Shown here piece after piece: positions 12,536-26,830 of a DNA stretch of 64,000 nt. The position numbers were made by a program, and so were the translations under genes. The stretch spans positions 31,284,003 to 31,348,002 of the forward strand of contig NC_059075.1 of NCBI RefSeq assembly GCF_020497125.1. Direction: 5' to 3'. Source of the stretch: Mauremys mutica (taxonomy: Eukaryota; Chordata; Testudines; Geoemydidae). A model generated the notes under the pieces. The model had not been told where the DNA came from, searched no databases, and saw only the letters and a program-made list of their open reading frames with translations. How positions within the stretch are numbered: position 1 is the stretch's first letter; the number at the start of each line of letters is the position of its first letter.

Positions 12536-13757
12536 GTACATATCAAGTTACTACCCAGAATGTGTCAATGATGTGAAGACAGATTTTAGAGTGCTAAGTT
12601 AAAATGCATATAGAAGCTTTAATTTTAGGAAAACACTTACTAGTTTTTGCAAGCCATTATTCTAGCTTATCTTATAGAAATTAGATGTGCTCTAAAATTT
12701 TGTTACTATTAACTGTTTTTGAAAATCAAGTCTCACTATTGCAAGCATCTCTTTTTCTGTTTTGAAGAAAGCCTCCTCTGCATAGAAAGATGTTTGCGTA
12801 TATTAAGAAACATGAACCACCAAGACAGTCAGCTTCCACCTTTCCCCATTATGATCACTGGACTCTCCATGAATATCAGGAAGCCTAATCTCTTCAGTTT
12901 AACTTGGAAGGATGCTGGAAATCGAATCACAGCCGTTAACACCATCTTTCCCTTTCCTGGCCCTTATGACCTGTCCTACTTCCCTCTTCTAGGATTTTAT
13001 ACAACCACCGCTGTTGATCAGCTACCCTCACCAAATAGTCCTGTAGGTATACTTGGGCCTCTCACAGTCTCTGCTGATTTTCTAGTATCTGTCCCTTTGT
13101 GGCATGGACCTGCTTCTGGTGCTTATCAGGTCCCCTCTGGGAGCAGCAACTCTGGCATCCACCCTGGTAGGGGATAATTTCTCTCAGCAAAATAAAAAAC
13201 CTGTACTGTTGACATCTCCATTTTCACTTTCTCATAGGGGTCCTTTCTCGGCTATCGCCCCTCACCCTCCCCTTTGTCAAGATTTGACTGCCTTACAGTT
13301 TCTCTCTAACCCCTAATCTCTGGGTATTCATCATGCACAATCTATCACTGACGCCTTATACCAGAGGTATCATCATGCCCACATTCTCCAACATGCTGTC
13401 AGTGTCCTATACTCATTTCTTGATGATGCCCCCTTCTGGAGATTCTGGGGATAGCTCTGCCTTGTTCAGTGCTCCCTTTTTTCTCTTCCACCATTGCAGC
13501 TCTCCTCCATCTCAGAGTCGCAGTACAACTGCTTTGTGACTCAGCCCTCCGGCCAGGTCACACCATGGTAAGTCCCTCTGCAGCAGCAACATCAAGTAGT
13601 CCTCATGCCCACTGCCCTGAGTATGTCACTCCCACAGTGACTCATGCAGTCTTCCCATTCACTGCCCTAGCACTACCATTTTGCAGTGGATGGCAGGGGC
13701 ACCCAGACCCGCCCCCAATTCTGTCTGTTTCAGTGTGGGGCATACAACCCATCACAA
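12536..13757. other. RPS6KA5 intron, unassigned
   Basis: About 1.2 kb between the DIRS and the CR1 tail. From 12770 to 13750 it is C/T-rich with several open stretches of 70-150 codons, but I recognise no protein motif. The composition differs from the AT-rich intron around it, so it may be another old element of unknown type. Confidence 0.4.
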
Positions 13758-14150
13758 TGACCTGTGAGGAAAGATTGAAAAAAAATGGGTTTGTTTAGTT
13801 TGGAGAAGAAAAGACTGAGAGGGGACATTATAGTCTTAATGTAAAAGGTTTTTATAAAGAGGAGGGTGATAAATTGTTCTCCATAGCCACTAAGGACAGG
13901 ACAAGAAGCAATGGGTTTACGTTACAGCAAGGGAGATTTAGGTTAGACATTAGGAAAAACTTACTAACTGTAAGAGTAGTTAAGCACTGGAACAAATTAC
14001 TTAGTAAGGTTGTGAAATCTTCATCATTAGAGGTTATTAAGAACAAGGGAGACAAAGACCTGTCGGGATGGTCTAGATAACATTTAGTCCTGCCTCAGTG
14101 TAGGGGATTGGAGCAGATGACCTATGATTTAGTATTTTCTCATAAATCCA
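13758..14150 (+). mobile_element. CR1 LINE 3' end
   Basis: The 3' tail of a CR1 in sense orientation. It includes the segment around [11 protein letters not shown] (shifted frames), [20 protein letters not shown] and VKHWNKLL, the usual C-terminus and 3' region of CR1. The same segment occurs in the CR1 at 33895-34743. The ending ACCTATGATTTAG resembles the CR1 terminal octamer region. Confidence 0.85.
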
Positions 14151-14382
14151 AATAGGGAAATGTGCATATATATGTTTTTTATTTATATATAAAAATACAG
14201 TTAAACATTTTCTACGCTATCTCAACTTAATTACTCTAATATCTTAATTCTGTAATTTCACCATACCCTGCCTTTTGTGTGTTAAACTGCAACATAGTTC
14301 TCTTTTGTTAGCTATTTCCTAGGATTTTGTTTTATTTTTATATGCTTTTTAAAGTACCATATATATAATTTTTATTTTATAG

Positions 14383-16773
<2,391 letters not shown>

Positions 16774-17821
16774 ACAGTAACTCCTCACTTAATGTCGTCC
16801 CGGTTAACATTGTTCTGTTGCTGGTCTATTAGAGAACATGCTCGTTTAAAGTTGCGCAATGCTCCATTATAATGTTGTTTGGCAGCCGCCTGCTTTGTCC
16901 ACCGCTTGCAGGAAGAGCAGCTTGTTGGAGCTAACTGGTGGGGGCTTGGAACCAGGGTGGGCCGGCAGCCCGTATCAGCTCCCCTAAGTTCCCTGTGAGG
17001 CATCTGCTCAGCAGGCTGTCAAGTGGCAGGCAGTTCAGGTGTCCCTCCCACCACTGCCGTGCGCTGCTCCTGCCTTCTGCCTTGGAGCTGCTCCGGGAGC
17101 CTCCTGCTTGCTGTGCAGGAGGTGTGGGGGGAAGAGAGGTGCTGATGTCAGGGTGTCCCCCTGCTCCTGTATCCCATCTCCACAGAGCAGGGTGGGGGAC
17201 ACCACGGGTTCAGGATGGAGGGAGCTTGCTGGCAGCTGATATACTTAAAAAGGCAGTGTACTTAGAGTGGTGTCAACGTACTTAAAGGGGCAATGCGTGT
17301 CTCTCTCTCTCTCTCTCTCTCACACTCTCTCTCTCTCTTTGAAAAGTGGAGGGAGTGGTTCACTCCAGTGGAATAATCATCACATTCAGTTTCCGTAGGG
17401 AATGTTTGCAGCCAGTGCCATGTATCTATTGTGTCTCTTCCCTTCATTCATGCTGCCTTGTAGAGTGTGAGCTTCCATTAACAACAATGTATTAATCCTT
17501 AAGGGCTCACCCGACTGCTAGTTCATCATTTAGCAGTAAGGCATTCCCTGGGAAATATCCCATCCTCTTCCACCCTCTGACTTCACCACCTCAACCAAGC
17601 TTTCACAATCATCATTGCTGTATACAGTATGAAATTATTTGTTTAAAACTTATACTGTGTGTATATATAATGTCTCTTGTCTGGCGAAAAAAATTTCCCT
17701 GGAACCTAATCCCCCCCCTATTTACATTAATTCATATGGGGAAATTGGATTCACTTAACACTTTCACTTAAAGTAGCATTTTTCAGGAACATAACTACAA
17801 CATTAAGTGAGAAGTTACTGT
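16774..17821. mobile_element. DNA transposon with terminal inverted repeats
   Basis: The ends are inverted copies: ACAGTAACTCCTCACTTAAT on the left, and on the right the reverse complement of ACAGTAACTTCTCACTTAAT. The similarity continues inward for a few tens of bases. The interior is GC-rich with a CT microsatellite (17301-17340), has no transposase, and is about 1 kb long. I cannot assign the superfamily because no clear target duplication is seen. Confidence 0.75.
17301..17340. repeat. CT microsatellite
   Basis: Run of TC/CT dinucleotides with one CA interruption, inside the TIR element. Confidence 0.9.
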
Positions 17822-18514
17822 ACTTGTATCAGATACTGGCAGTGTATCTGTACAAAGTTTATCTGTTCCAAGTACATAGGCCTCAAGCCTTATGCCAACT
17901 TGCAGAAGATAAATGTCTTACAGGATATATAGGCCTTTAGGTTCCTTGTATTGCTGCTGAATATAATGCAGAGTAGAATATAATAAAGGCAAGCTAGCTC
18001 ACTGGGCTACAGACTTGATTAAAGTGTTGGCCTAGATGATGGCAGGAAACATTGTGACTCACTTTCTACAGCTAAAACCATGAACAGGTGACTTAGAATC
18101 TAAGCTGCATCTTATTAACTTCTCCTGTTATGAAAAGAATAACGGTTTTGGGAATAGCCTGGGCTAGACTTTGAAAAACATTGGTCCAAAGACTTTGCTT
18201 CTTTCAGACAGACCCAAAAACTCAGGACTATCTCAACTAAGTACTTTAAGGACTGACTGTCCTTTGGCAAGTCCACAGGCGTATTTTTTTCAGGTTATTT
18301 TCCAGTTGCCCCAAGATCAACTTCAGAAATAATAAATCTCACAGACCTGTTAACCAACCCACACAGGCTATGCAGACCTCCAAGAACTGCTGCTGAGCCA
18401 GTTCCTCTTCTCTCTATCTATACTGACTAAAACTTGAACTGCAGGTAACTTTCAGTCAACTGCCAACAGTGAATAGATTAAATAGTTATCGCTGGCATAG
18501 ACGTGAGTTGGCAG
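17822..18514. other. RPS6KA5 intron, unassigned
   Basis: About 0.7 kb of ordinary AT-rich sequence between the TIR element and the next DIRS. No exon or repeat recognised. Confidence 0.5.
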
Positions 18515-21500
18515 AAGCATAATTCTTTTTTGAGTAATGATCCGTATGTGGTTTCCAAACACGGGTGCGCATGCACGCCACATGCCGGAGCCGAAACTTC
18601 ATAATATTATCCCTTGACCCGCACATGCATCATGCGTTGGCCATATGGCACGTCTGAGGTTTTAAGAGTCTGCTTTGATTGACAACTAAGAGTACTGCGT
18701 TTGCCTTTTACTGTACATAGTTTTTCTCTAGTTAGATAGTTGTCCGTTGGTTCATAGTAGTTAGTTAGGTTCTCCCTTGAACTTTATTCTTCTATTGGGG
18801 ACTTCTCCTCCTCCCTGGCACCGGGACTATGCCCCTCAGGCCAGCTTCAAGAACTTTTCCTCGTGCTCTCACTCCTTTTCGGTGAGCAACGAACACGCTC
18901 ATTGCCTTTACTGCCTGGGTGATGCCCACATAGTTTTCCACTGCTCCATCTGCTTCTTGTTTCCACTGCGGACCCGAGCAGCTTGAGAACTTTGCCTATA
19001 TAATTTTCTAATGGAGGAGGCAATGCGCCCACGTGCACAACCTGATCCGGCTCCGACACAATCATTGGAGCAACATCCATCACCAGCGGTGAACACCTCA
19101 CTGGATCCCTCACGTGCATCGCCTGCAGCACCGCCACACCCACCGAAGCCCCGCTGCATGCACAAGAAGCATAGGCACAAGGGCGGTTCTCCGAGAGGAC
19201 CGTCTCAAAATGCAGCATTACCTCCCCAAGCTGTGATAGGTCGGGTGAGAAGTTGCACATCATGATGGAAGCTCCAGTTCCAAAGAGAGTGTGTACGGAG
19301 CACTGTTCCAAATGCTGTTGCTCACTGCCAGCTCCATCTTCCATTCTGGCCCTAGAGACTCCTACTTCACTCCCAGCACCAACTCCCCCGGGACCCTCAT
19401 GTTAATTGCACTGAGTCCTGCACACTCCAGGCCATTTATCGCCCTTGACACCATCAGCAGAACTCATGTTGCTGTTTGTGGACACTTTGCCATGCTCTGG
19501 ACCCCTGCCTGGCCCCAGACTCCCTTTTCCGGCCAATGAATCTCTTGTCCTCCACCATTCTCCACCAGCTCCGGTAGTGGACGAGCCACTTCTGCTCATT
19601 CACAATCCTCCCGCGCCATCTCTGGCACCATTGGTCCCACCAGCGCTGACGGCTCCTTCTCTCTTGGACCCTTCGAAGTTCAACTGGTTTTTCGACCTGG
19701 ACACGGCCCTTTCCCTGGCCCGCTCCTACAGTCCAGACCCTTGACACTGGTCTTACCCTCTGGACTACGGTCCTGCATCTGACCCATGGTTCCATTACCT
19801 ATGGGTGCTGTGGATGCATGGCGATCCCTAATCCTGACCTCCTGGGCCCCCTACCACCATCACGGTATGTATTGCCTGCACCGCTCATCTCCTTTCCTAC
19901 TGCCACCTTCCAGGAGGAACCCCTGGGTGCTCCCACACCGTTGGCCCCAGCCGCACCATCTGAGCCACTGGTCCCTACAGGTGCTTCGTTGTCACTGGAT
20001 GATGCCCTTATTCCACCTTCCCTCTCACCACCAGAGGACCACGCACAGTACCAGTCCCTGCTCCGTCACATGGCTGCTGCTCTGTCTCCTGCTGGAGAAT
20101 GTTCAAGACTCCCCGCCAGGGCCAGTTCCTGGACATCTTTCAACCTCCCAGACCCTCTTGTACGGCCTTACCAATACATGACACCATCTTACAACCAGCC
20201 CAAATGGTTTGGCACACACCAGCATCCTGTGCCCCTACACTGACTTCCTTTTTACCCACTCACTCCCCAACTCTCTGTCCATGCCACCCCAAATGTGCCA
20301 GTCAGCAGCACTTCAAATCTGGCCCCCTGACCGTGCTGCCAAAAAACTAGATTTCCGGGCTGCAAAATTTATTCTCAGCAGGGTTACAGTTCCGCAATGC
20401 CAGCTACCAGGCTATTCTTGCTGAATACGGTTTCCTGTCCTAGTCCAAACTGGCAGACTTTCAGGACTCTCTTCCAGCAGCCAGGCAGCAAGAGTTCCAA
20501 CATCTGTTAGACGAGGGCAAACTGGTAGCCAAAATGGCCCTCCAGGCTGTGGTTGATGCCATGAACACTGCATCTTGCTCCTTGGCATCCAGCGTGGTAC
20601 TGTGCCCCAACTCTTGGGTCCAGTCTAGTGCATCTCCCAAAGAGGTCCAGACAACCCTTGTGGACCTCCCCTGCGAGGTGACAAAATGGACGAGTCCCAT
20701 CACTCTCTTAAGGACTCCCGAATAACCATTCGTTTCCTGGACATTTATATTTTACCCCCCCCCCCCACACCGGCAACAACACCCATCCCTTCCGCCCTTG
20801 CCCATGGGTCACTTACCAGCCATACCCCCAGCGGCCACTTGATCCACCTCATCACTGCCCTGACTCCCAACGGTCTCGCCATTCTTCTTCTGCCGCCTCC
20901 TCCACCTCTCACTGACTGTCTAAACAACCCTTTTGACTCTTCCCTAGTGATCCATGAACCCTCCTTGGGCCTTCCAGCTACATCACAAATAATCTTCAGG
21001 GGCCGTCTTGCCTTCCTTGCCCACAACTGTGGCAGGATCCCTTCTGACTGTTGGGTGCTGGACATCATCCACCAGGGCTACATTGTCGAATTCCTTCCCT
21101 TTCCCTTCTCACTATCCACCTGGTGGCCGCCCTCCAGACCCTTCCCAAGACTCTGTTCTTCACTATGAAGGCACTGTCTTCCTCCAAAAGGGTACTCCTT
21201 CCCATCGGTGATCCTGGTCTCCAGTGCCTCAGAGCTGGGGTGCGGAGCCCATCTGGGCAATCTCAGCATGCAAGGTTGTTGGCAGCGAGATGATCTCTCC
21301 CTCTATGTAAACGTCTGAGAGCTCAGAGTGGTTCGCTTTGCCTGCCAGGGTTCCCAGCTCATCTGAGGAGCAGGGTGGTAAAGATACTGATGGACAACAC
21401 CAATGTGATGTTTTACATCAACAAGCAAGGCGGAGCCTTGTCATCAGCCCTTTGCCAAGGAGCTCCTCCGGGGGTGGGGGGGAGTACTTCTCTGTGTAGC

Positions 21501-21739
21501 ATGCCATTCATCTTGTGACTTCGCACCTCCCCAGGGCCAAGAATGTGTTGGCAGATCACTTCAGCAAGACTTTGTCTTGCAACGAGTGGTCACTCTGTCT
21601 GGAGGTGGTCAGCATGATCTTCCGGAGGTGGGGAACTCCCCAGATGGACTGCCTGCATCTGGTTTTGCTACAAAGGGGTGAAAGTGCCACTGCCGGCGAT
21701 CATAACTGCCCATTCAACCAAGGTGCAAGCCTCATTGGC

Positions 21740-21890
21740 AACCTTCCTGGCCCAGGTACCGATTCAAGATATCTGCAGGGCCGCTACCTGGTTGGCCAGC
21801 CACATGTTTACGTCCCACTGTGCAATCACCCAGGAAACCCGGGACAGTGCTGGCTTTGGTAGAGCAGTGTTGCAAGCTGCACGCCTGTGA
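21740..21890 (+). pseudogene. DIRS tyrosine recombinase C-terminus, catalytic Tyr lost
   Basis: Codes for IQDICRAATWLASHMFTSHC followed by AIT and, after ten codons, FGRAVLQAARL. In DIRS recombinases this block ends in the nucleophilic tyrosine of an HY pair. The copy at 61780-63040 has it (FMNHYAI), whereas this copy has HCAI. A single base change (TAT or TAC to TGT) would account for it. It is a dead recombinase. Confidence 0.75.
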
Positions 21891-21971
21891 ACTGTGATCC
21901 CACCTCTACGGTTACTGCTTGTGAGTCACCTAGAATGGAATTGATATGAGCAAGCACTTGAAGAAGAAAAA

Positions 21972-22272
21972 ATGGTTACCTACCTTTTGTAACTGTTGCT
22001 CTTTGAGATATTTTGCTCATGTCCATTCCATTACCTTCTCTCCTACACCTCTGTTGGAGTTGCTGGCAAGAAGGAACTGAGAGGGCGTAGGGCCGGCAGC
22101 GCCTCATATACCAGTGCATGAGCATGGCACTCGAGAGGGCACCACAGCCGGCCCGACAAATACCACTAAGGCAAAAAATTCTGACAGCTGTGCACATGGG
22201 CACACACTCACTTAGAATGGAATGGACATGAGCAACACATCTTGAAGAACAAGTTACAAAAGATAGGTAACT
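21972..22272. repeat. DIRS 3' terminal foldback module
   Basis: About 300 bp bounded by inverted arms. The left arm starts GGTTACCTACCTTTTGTAAC. The right arm, reverse-complemented, starts AGTTACCTATCTTTTGTAAC, and both run into TGCTCATGTCCATTCCATT. Between them is a GC-rich stretch with a CATATA box. Similar modules are at 38822-39216, 61451-61772 and 63112-63425. Confidence 0.75.
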
Positions 22273-22275
22273 ATT

Positions 22276-22707
22276 TTTTTGTGTGCAGTAGTCCTTTCAT
22301 GGAAAAATTTATCTCCAATTTGAGCCTGTAATTATCATTCCCCAGACATCCTCTTTTGTTTTAAAAACAACTTTAATCATTGTTATTACTTTGTCCTGAT
22401 GAGTTTTTGACTTGAAAGATGTTTTCACCAGTAATTTGTTCAGGTAGTCCAGCTGAGGAGTTGTATTGCATTAATTGGCTTTCATATTTCTTCCCAAGCC
22501 AATTACTCAGAAGGTCATATTGTCCAGGTTAGCATATTGCACAGAGAACAAATGCAATAAGCTCACATACAAGAATACTGTATGTGACAAGAGTGGCAAG
22601 AAACTGTACATTTCTTATTGTAGAACTATCCAATATATACATAGCAGTTGTCTTTTGTTTTAATACCATAATGAAATGTTATTAAGTAATTAACATTTTT
22701 TCTACAG
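22276..22707. other. RPS6KA5 intron end
   Basis: Plain AT-rich sequence up to the acceptor TTTTTTCTACAG at 22696-22707. Confidence 0.6.
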
Positions 22708-22858
22708 GAGAATATTAAAAAGTGAACCTCCGTATCCCCAAGAAATGAGTGCTTTAGCTAAAGATGTAATTCAGCGTCTTTTGATGAAAGATCCCAAGAA
22801 AAGGCTGGGCTGTGGTCCAGGTGGTGCTGATGAAATCAGACAACATCCCTTCTTTCAG
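22708..22858 (+). CDS. RPS6KA5: RPS6KA5 (MSK1) exon: end of N-terminal kinase domain
   Basis: This exon is 151 bp (1 + 150). It completes the split Arg and continues RILKSEPPYPQEMSALAKD, then VIQRLLMKDPKKRLGCGPGG and ADEIRQHPFFQ. DPKKRLG and HPFF mark the last helices of an AGC kinase domain. It covers residues 270-319 with no indel. Compared with my memory of human it has GGADEIRQHPFF in place of RDADEIKEHLFF, restoring the commoner HPFF form. Donor GTGAAAG. Confidence 0.96.
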
Positions 22859-23662
22859 GTGAAAGAAATAAAATTCTTCATAAATTATTCTTCTCTCCCT
22901 TCACCTCCTTTGGAAATCTGAATCAAACCAGTTCCCATTTTTCTATCATGAGCCCTGATTTAGCAATATAGCTTAGCAAGTACATAACTTTAACTGTATG
23001 AATAGTTGCATTGCACATGCTGAAGTGCCTTATTGAATCAATACCTTTACAATTACTTCAATATTTTAAATGTTATTGTTAAATAAAACAAAGGGACGCA
23101 GCTTGCAGTGTTGTAAAATAATCAAATTTCTTTGCTCCTAATATCTTAAATTATTAAAAATGAAAGACTGTTTAAAATCATTTTACTTTTCACTATTTAT
23201 GCTGTCTGTTTTTTACATCTTCCTTAGCTTGGATAATCAAAATGGAAACTGGATTAATACATTGTATATATAGTCAAATTCAGATTTTAGTGCATTTGTG
23301 TTTGGCTTCCAAATACTGAAATAGAATGTTCTTGTGTAAAAACGGCTATACAACTGTTTCCCTTGGCATAAAAAAAACCAAAAACTTGGAAACATTCCTT
23401 TTAATCTTAAGCATAATCAAGAATTTTATTTTTAGAAAATTTCAATTTTAAACCAAATTTGAATTGTCAGTTATTCCTTTAAAATTAACTATTCTTTTAA
23501 AATAGGGGTAAATTTTAGTGCTGAGGAAAATCAGGGACTAATGGCACAAGTTAGTTTGGGAAAATATTATTTAAATTTTCCTTGAAAGCTCTATCTTGAC
23601 TTTCAAATATCCAATATTAGTCACTTAAAACATCCAGTTCCTTCGTATTCCTTTGAATTTCC
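22859..23662. other. RPS6KA5 intron start, unassigned
   Basis: AT-rich intron sequence with no recognised repeat up to the Penelope target duplication at 23663. Confidence 0.55.
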
Positions 23663-23675
23663 TGTTTAAATACTG

Positions 23676-23883
23676 AGAGTCCTGTGGCACCTTATAGACT
23701 AACAGACGTATTGGAGCATAAGCTTTCATGGGTGAATACCCACTTTGTCAGACGTCAGTTGTGTCTGACGAAGTGGGTATTTACCCACGAAAGCTTATGC
23801 TCCAATACGTCTGTTAGTCTATAAGGTGCCACAGAACTGTGTCGCTTTTTACAGATCCAGACTAACACAGCTACCCCCTCTGA
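23676..23883 (+). mobile_element. Head-to-head Penelope terminal repeats
   Basis: A 208 bp insertion made of two copies of the Penelope terminal repeat in inverted orientation (23676-about 23750 minus, about 23760-23883 plus), with no coding part. It is flanked by the exact 13 bp duplication TGTTTAAATACTG (23663-23675 and 23884-23896). The right arm ends in the long form of the repeat (AGACTAACACAGCTACCCC), as in the left arm of the element at 1286. Such repeat-only copies are probably the commonest state of this family. Confidence 0.88.
23765..23802 (+). ncRNA. Hammerhead ribozyme, intact core
   Basis: The order is CTGACGA (23765-23771), stem II GTGGGT/ACCCAC closed by ATTT (23773-23788), GAAA (23789-23792), stem III AGC/GCT with loop TTAT (23792-23801), and C23802 as the cleavage base, giving a UC cleavage step after 23802. 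All invariant core positions of the hammerhead are present. Stem I is poorly paired here, so single-copy activity is uncertain; very short stem III forms are known to act as dimers. The left arm's minus-strand copy has CTGACAA, losing the essential G. Confidence 0.72.
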
Positions 23884-23896
23884 TGTTTAAATACTG

Positions 23897-24379
23897 TACA
23901 GGATAAATAAGCACTGACAAATAATTTTATGAAATCAGCTTCTGTTTTTCATTCTTTGGTGTTCATGTCTGAAGATACATTTTTCTGCAGTGAGTGTTGC
24001 ACATTCCATTACACAAGTATTGAATGGAGCAGGAATTAACAGAGCAATTTTCTGTTAACATCTGCAATCATGGCCCCTAGTTCTGACAATATATTTGCAT
24101 ACAAGAATCCTCAGGTATGAATCTGTCACAGAACGCGATATAAAGGTTAGTTGTTAAGTGTTTCCATAGGCAAGAAAAGACACAACATTGGTTGTTTTGT
24201 TTTTGATCTGACTTATAAAATTGTGACTATTGTCTAATTTTTTTATTAGAAATGGAGAGAGAGATTTAAAAAAATGAAACACTATTTAGAATTCTATGGC
24301 TTGTTTTCACTCATGTTCTAGGAAACAGTTTGTGCCTAAACAGTAGGTATGTTCTTTTAAGGAAATTAAGTATAAGTTT
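23897..24379. other. RPS6KA5 intron, unassigned
   Basis: AT-rich sequence with no recognised exon or repeat. Confidence 0.5.
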
Positions 24380-26830
24380 GAGCAAACCTTTTCTTCTTTA
24401 AGCGATTGTACACAGATTCCATTCTTGGTATGCATATGTTTCATGCACACAAGATCCCATTCTTTTTTAATAGGAGTGGCCTTTAGGGCTGTGCCTGTGT
24501 CCTGAGAGCTGTGAGACCACCAGGAGAGCATAAGGGATGGATTAGCCTCAACGACCTCAATCCCTTCTTGCCACCCATGGCTGTGAGACTGAAACTTATG
24601 GTGCCCATGTCTTTTCAACCTGCAAGAAATGTATTAGTTATGGTGGTTCTACTTCCTATTCAGCAGTTGTAGGTGCATCCATTCTTTTTTTTTTTTTTAA
24701 ATGAATTTAGATAGAAGTTCCTGTAGAAACATTGATAGGGTTTCTGTCCCCTCCCCCTCAGTACAGGGTTAAACTCCCATCCCCACTCCATACCTGAGGC
24801 CAAAATGACCAAAGACTGACGTCCAGGAATCAAGATCTGCCCCTCCTGTGACACAGCAATGCCCATCAGCTATGCTCATGCAAACTGCCCTCCATACTTA
24901 GTTGAGGGGCAGCTGCCTGAATGCTGTTTGGTGTACAAGACGTTCTCAAATTGCACCCTGAAAGCTAGATATGGCAGAAGATACATCTCCTTGAGACCGT
25001 GATGCAAATGTTGTCATACCTAGGCAAGCCTGCTGTGAGACCACATCCTCCTGGCCAGTCTCACTTCTCCAATGCCCTGTGAGCATTGTTGGACCCAGGC
25101 AAACCTGCTGACAGACCACATCCTGCTGGCCAGTCTTACTCCTCCAGTGCCCCTGTGAGCCTCAATGTCACACTGAGCTTGAAGGACACTTACAAATCTT
25201 GCTTTCTCAGGTGATTGCAGCAGACCATCCTTACCAGAATACAACCAACCCCTCCAAAGATGGCCCAGTGGTACATGGACAGTCAGTCCAGGGAGGAGTC
25301 CATAAGAGGCAATCGCATGTCACCAGGCTCCTCTAGAGAACCACCAAGCTGGTGTCCATCCATGTGCCTACTTCTTCGTCAGTACCCCACCAACCCAGGA
25401 CCGACTGGGCCACTTGGGCGTAAACCCCTGCATTAGGAAAATGGCCACCTCAACTATCTCTAAACCAAAGTCGGCCTTGCTCAAACTGCTGCTACAGTTG
25501 GCACCGTCTCAACAACCCTTAGTAGAAGAAGAACAAGCGCTCAGTGGGGATGAACACCAGCAGCCACTGGCTATCCCTGCTCCTCATCCCCAGACAAAGC
25601 AACTGATCTACCATCCATACACTCTCTGAACAAGTTGAATGTTTCACAGGATTTGCTGAGGAGGCTAGTGGATACTCTCAATATTTCGCTCGAGATCATG
25701 TAAGAGAAGCAGCACAAACTATTAAACATTCTTCTGCCTCTCAATTGGTAGAATGGCCCTACTGATGAATGAGCTTAAGTTATATGGTACACACTTGCAT
25801 CAATGCCCACTGCCTCCAGAAGGTCAGATAGAACATAAAAGGTTCTGGTGAAGAGATTTAGAGTATGTCTTTCCAGCACTGCATCCTGGATTCCTGCAAG
25901 CTGCATGGGAGGCCATAATGACAAACTAGGGTCTCCCCTACCCTGAGAAAGGGATCGAAAGAAGCTGGACCTTGTGGGACAGAAGGTGTACTGCTCTGAG
26001 AATCTTCAACTCAGAGTTACTAGCTATCAGGTGCTCCCAGCAAAGTATGACTTTTTTTGCCACGAGCAGGCTCCCCAGTGGATATTAAGAGGAACTAAGA
26101 TCCAACATAACAAAAGAACAGTTCACCTCCAGAACAGTGCTCCAGACAGCCCTGGATGTGTCAGAAACTGCCACTAAAATGGTTCTGACAATGAAGTGGT
26201 CCCCCTAGCTGCAGCATCCCTTGCGAGGTCCAAGTTACCAGAGAGGACTTGCCATTTCTAGGAAATGACCTCTTCACAGCAGCATGGGGATGAAGCTCTG
26301 CGCCCTTCTAACAGATTGGAGAGCAACCTCCATTCACTGGGGCTGTACGTTCCAGCTCCTAAGTGTAAGAAGCACCACAGCAGCCTCAGTCTTCATTCAG
26401 AAACAGGCCCCAGCAGCATTTCCAACAACATCCCTCAGAACCACTGAGGAAGCTCCAACATTTCCATCAATGGCACTTTTCAACTACCTCCTTGATAACC
26501 TTGCAGCAGGGGCCGGTGCCCCGCAAACAGTTTTGATGGGACAATCGAGAGCTCAGCTGGATCATCTTTGAATCCATCCCCTATTTTTCTGTTAGGCAGC
26601 TGCCTCTGTTATTTCAAAGAAACTTGGTCTGGGATTACTGTGGACCGGTGGCTCCTTGAGATCATAAACAAGGAGTATCCCATCTAATTTCATACTGTTC
26701 CAACCTCCTCTCCTCCCTCCCAGTCCGTCTTTAGGGACCCAGCTCATGAGTCACAAATACAAGAAGAAGTCAACTTCCTATTGCATTTGAGAGCAGTAGA
26801 GGAGGTTTATTAAGCTGTCTGGAGTGGCTC
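24380..26830 (+). mobile_element. DIRS-type element, 5' half only
   Basis: Sense-oriented. The terminal repeat is recognisable at about 24385 (TTCTTCTTTAAGCGATTGTA). Gag-like sequence follows: a Pro/Gln-rich part at 25400-25630, then a block at 25970-26180 matching the NYQALLxKYDF region (VTSYQVLPAKYDF). After this comes a SLG-like block near 26335 and a decayed equivalent of the VDRWLLEI segment near 26650. Reverse transcriptase, RNase H and recombinase are absent. All frames are broken. A poly-T run is at about 24686-24699. Confidence 0.75.

Larger units (their letters stand above)
18515..22275 (+). mobile_element. DIRS-type element lacking the RT palm
   Basis: A nearly end-to-end DIRS copy in sense orientation. 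The 5' repeat starts about 18520 (TTCTTTTTTGAGTAATGATC). A Cys-rich module is at 18860-18960 (HCLYCLGDAH). Proline-rich gag sequence spans 19400-20900, with QFRNASYQAILAEYGF-like sequence near 20390 and EVQTTLVDLPCE near 20640. A GRLAFLAHNCGRIPSDCWVL block lies at 21000. From there the sequence jumps, with no YxDD region, to RNase H (ELGCGAHLG near 21230, VMFYINKQGGA near 21400). The tyrosine recombinase C-terminus (21740-21890) and a 3' terminal foldback module (21972-22272) follow. Frames are interrupted many times. A poly-C run is at 20755-20766. Confidence 0.87.

Noticed and set aside
17301..17340. CT run as a CRISPR-like or regulatory array
   Set aside because: Simple microsatellite inside a transposon.
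19400..20350. Overlapping proline-rich frames as novel genes
   Set aside because: They lie in DIRS gag sequence, in several frames, between recognisable DIRS blocks.
20755..20766. Poly-C here and poly-G at 36630-36641 as structured or G-quadruplex elements
   Set aside because: Single homopolymer runs, common in introns and prone to assembly error. No four-tract pattern.
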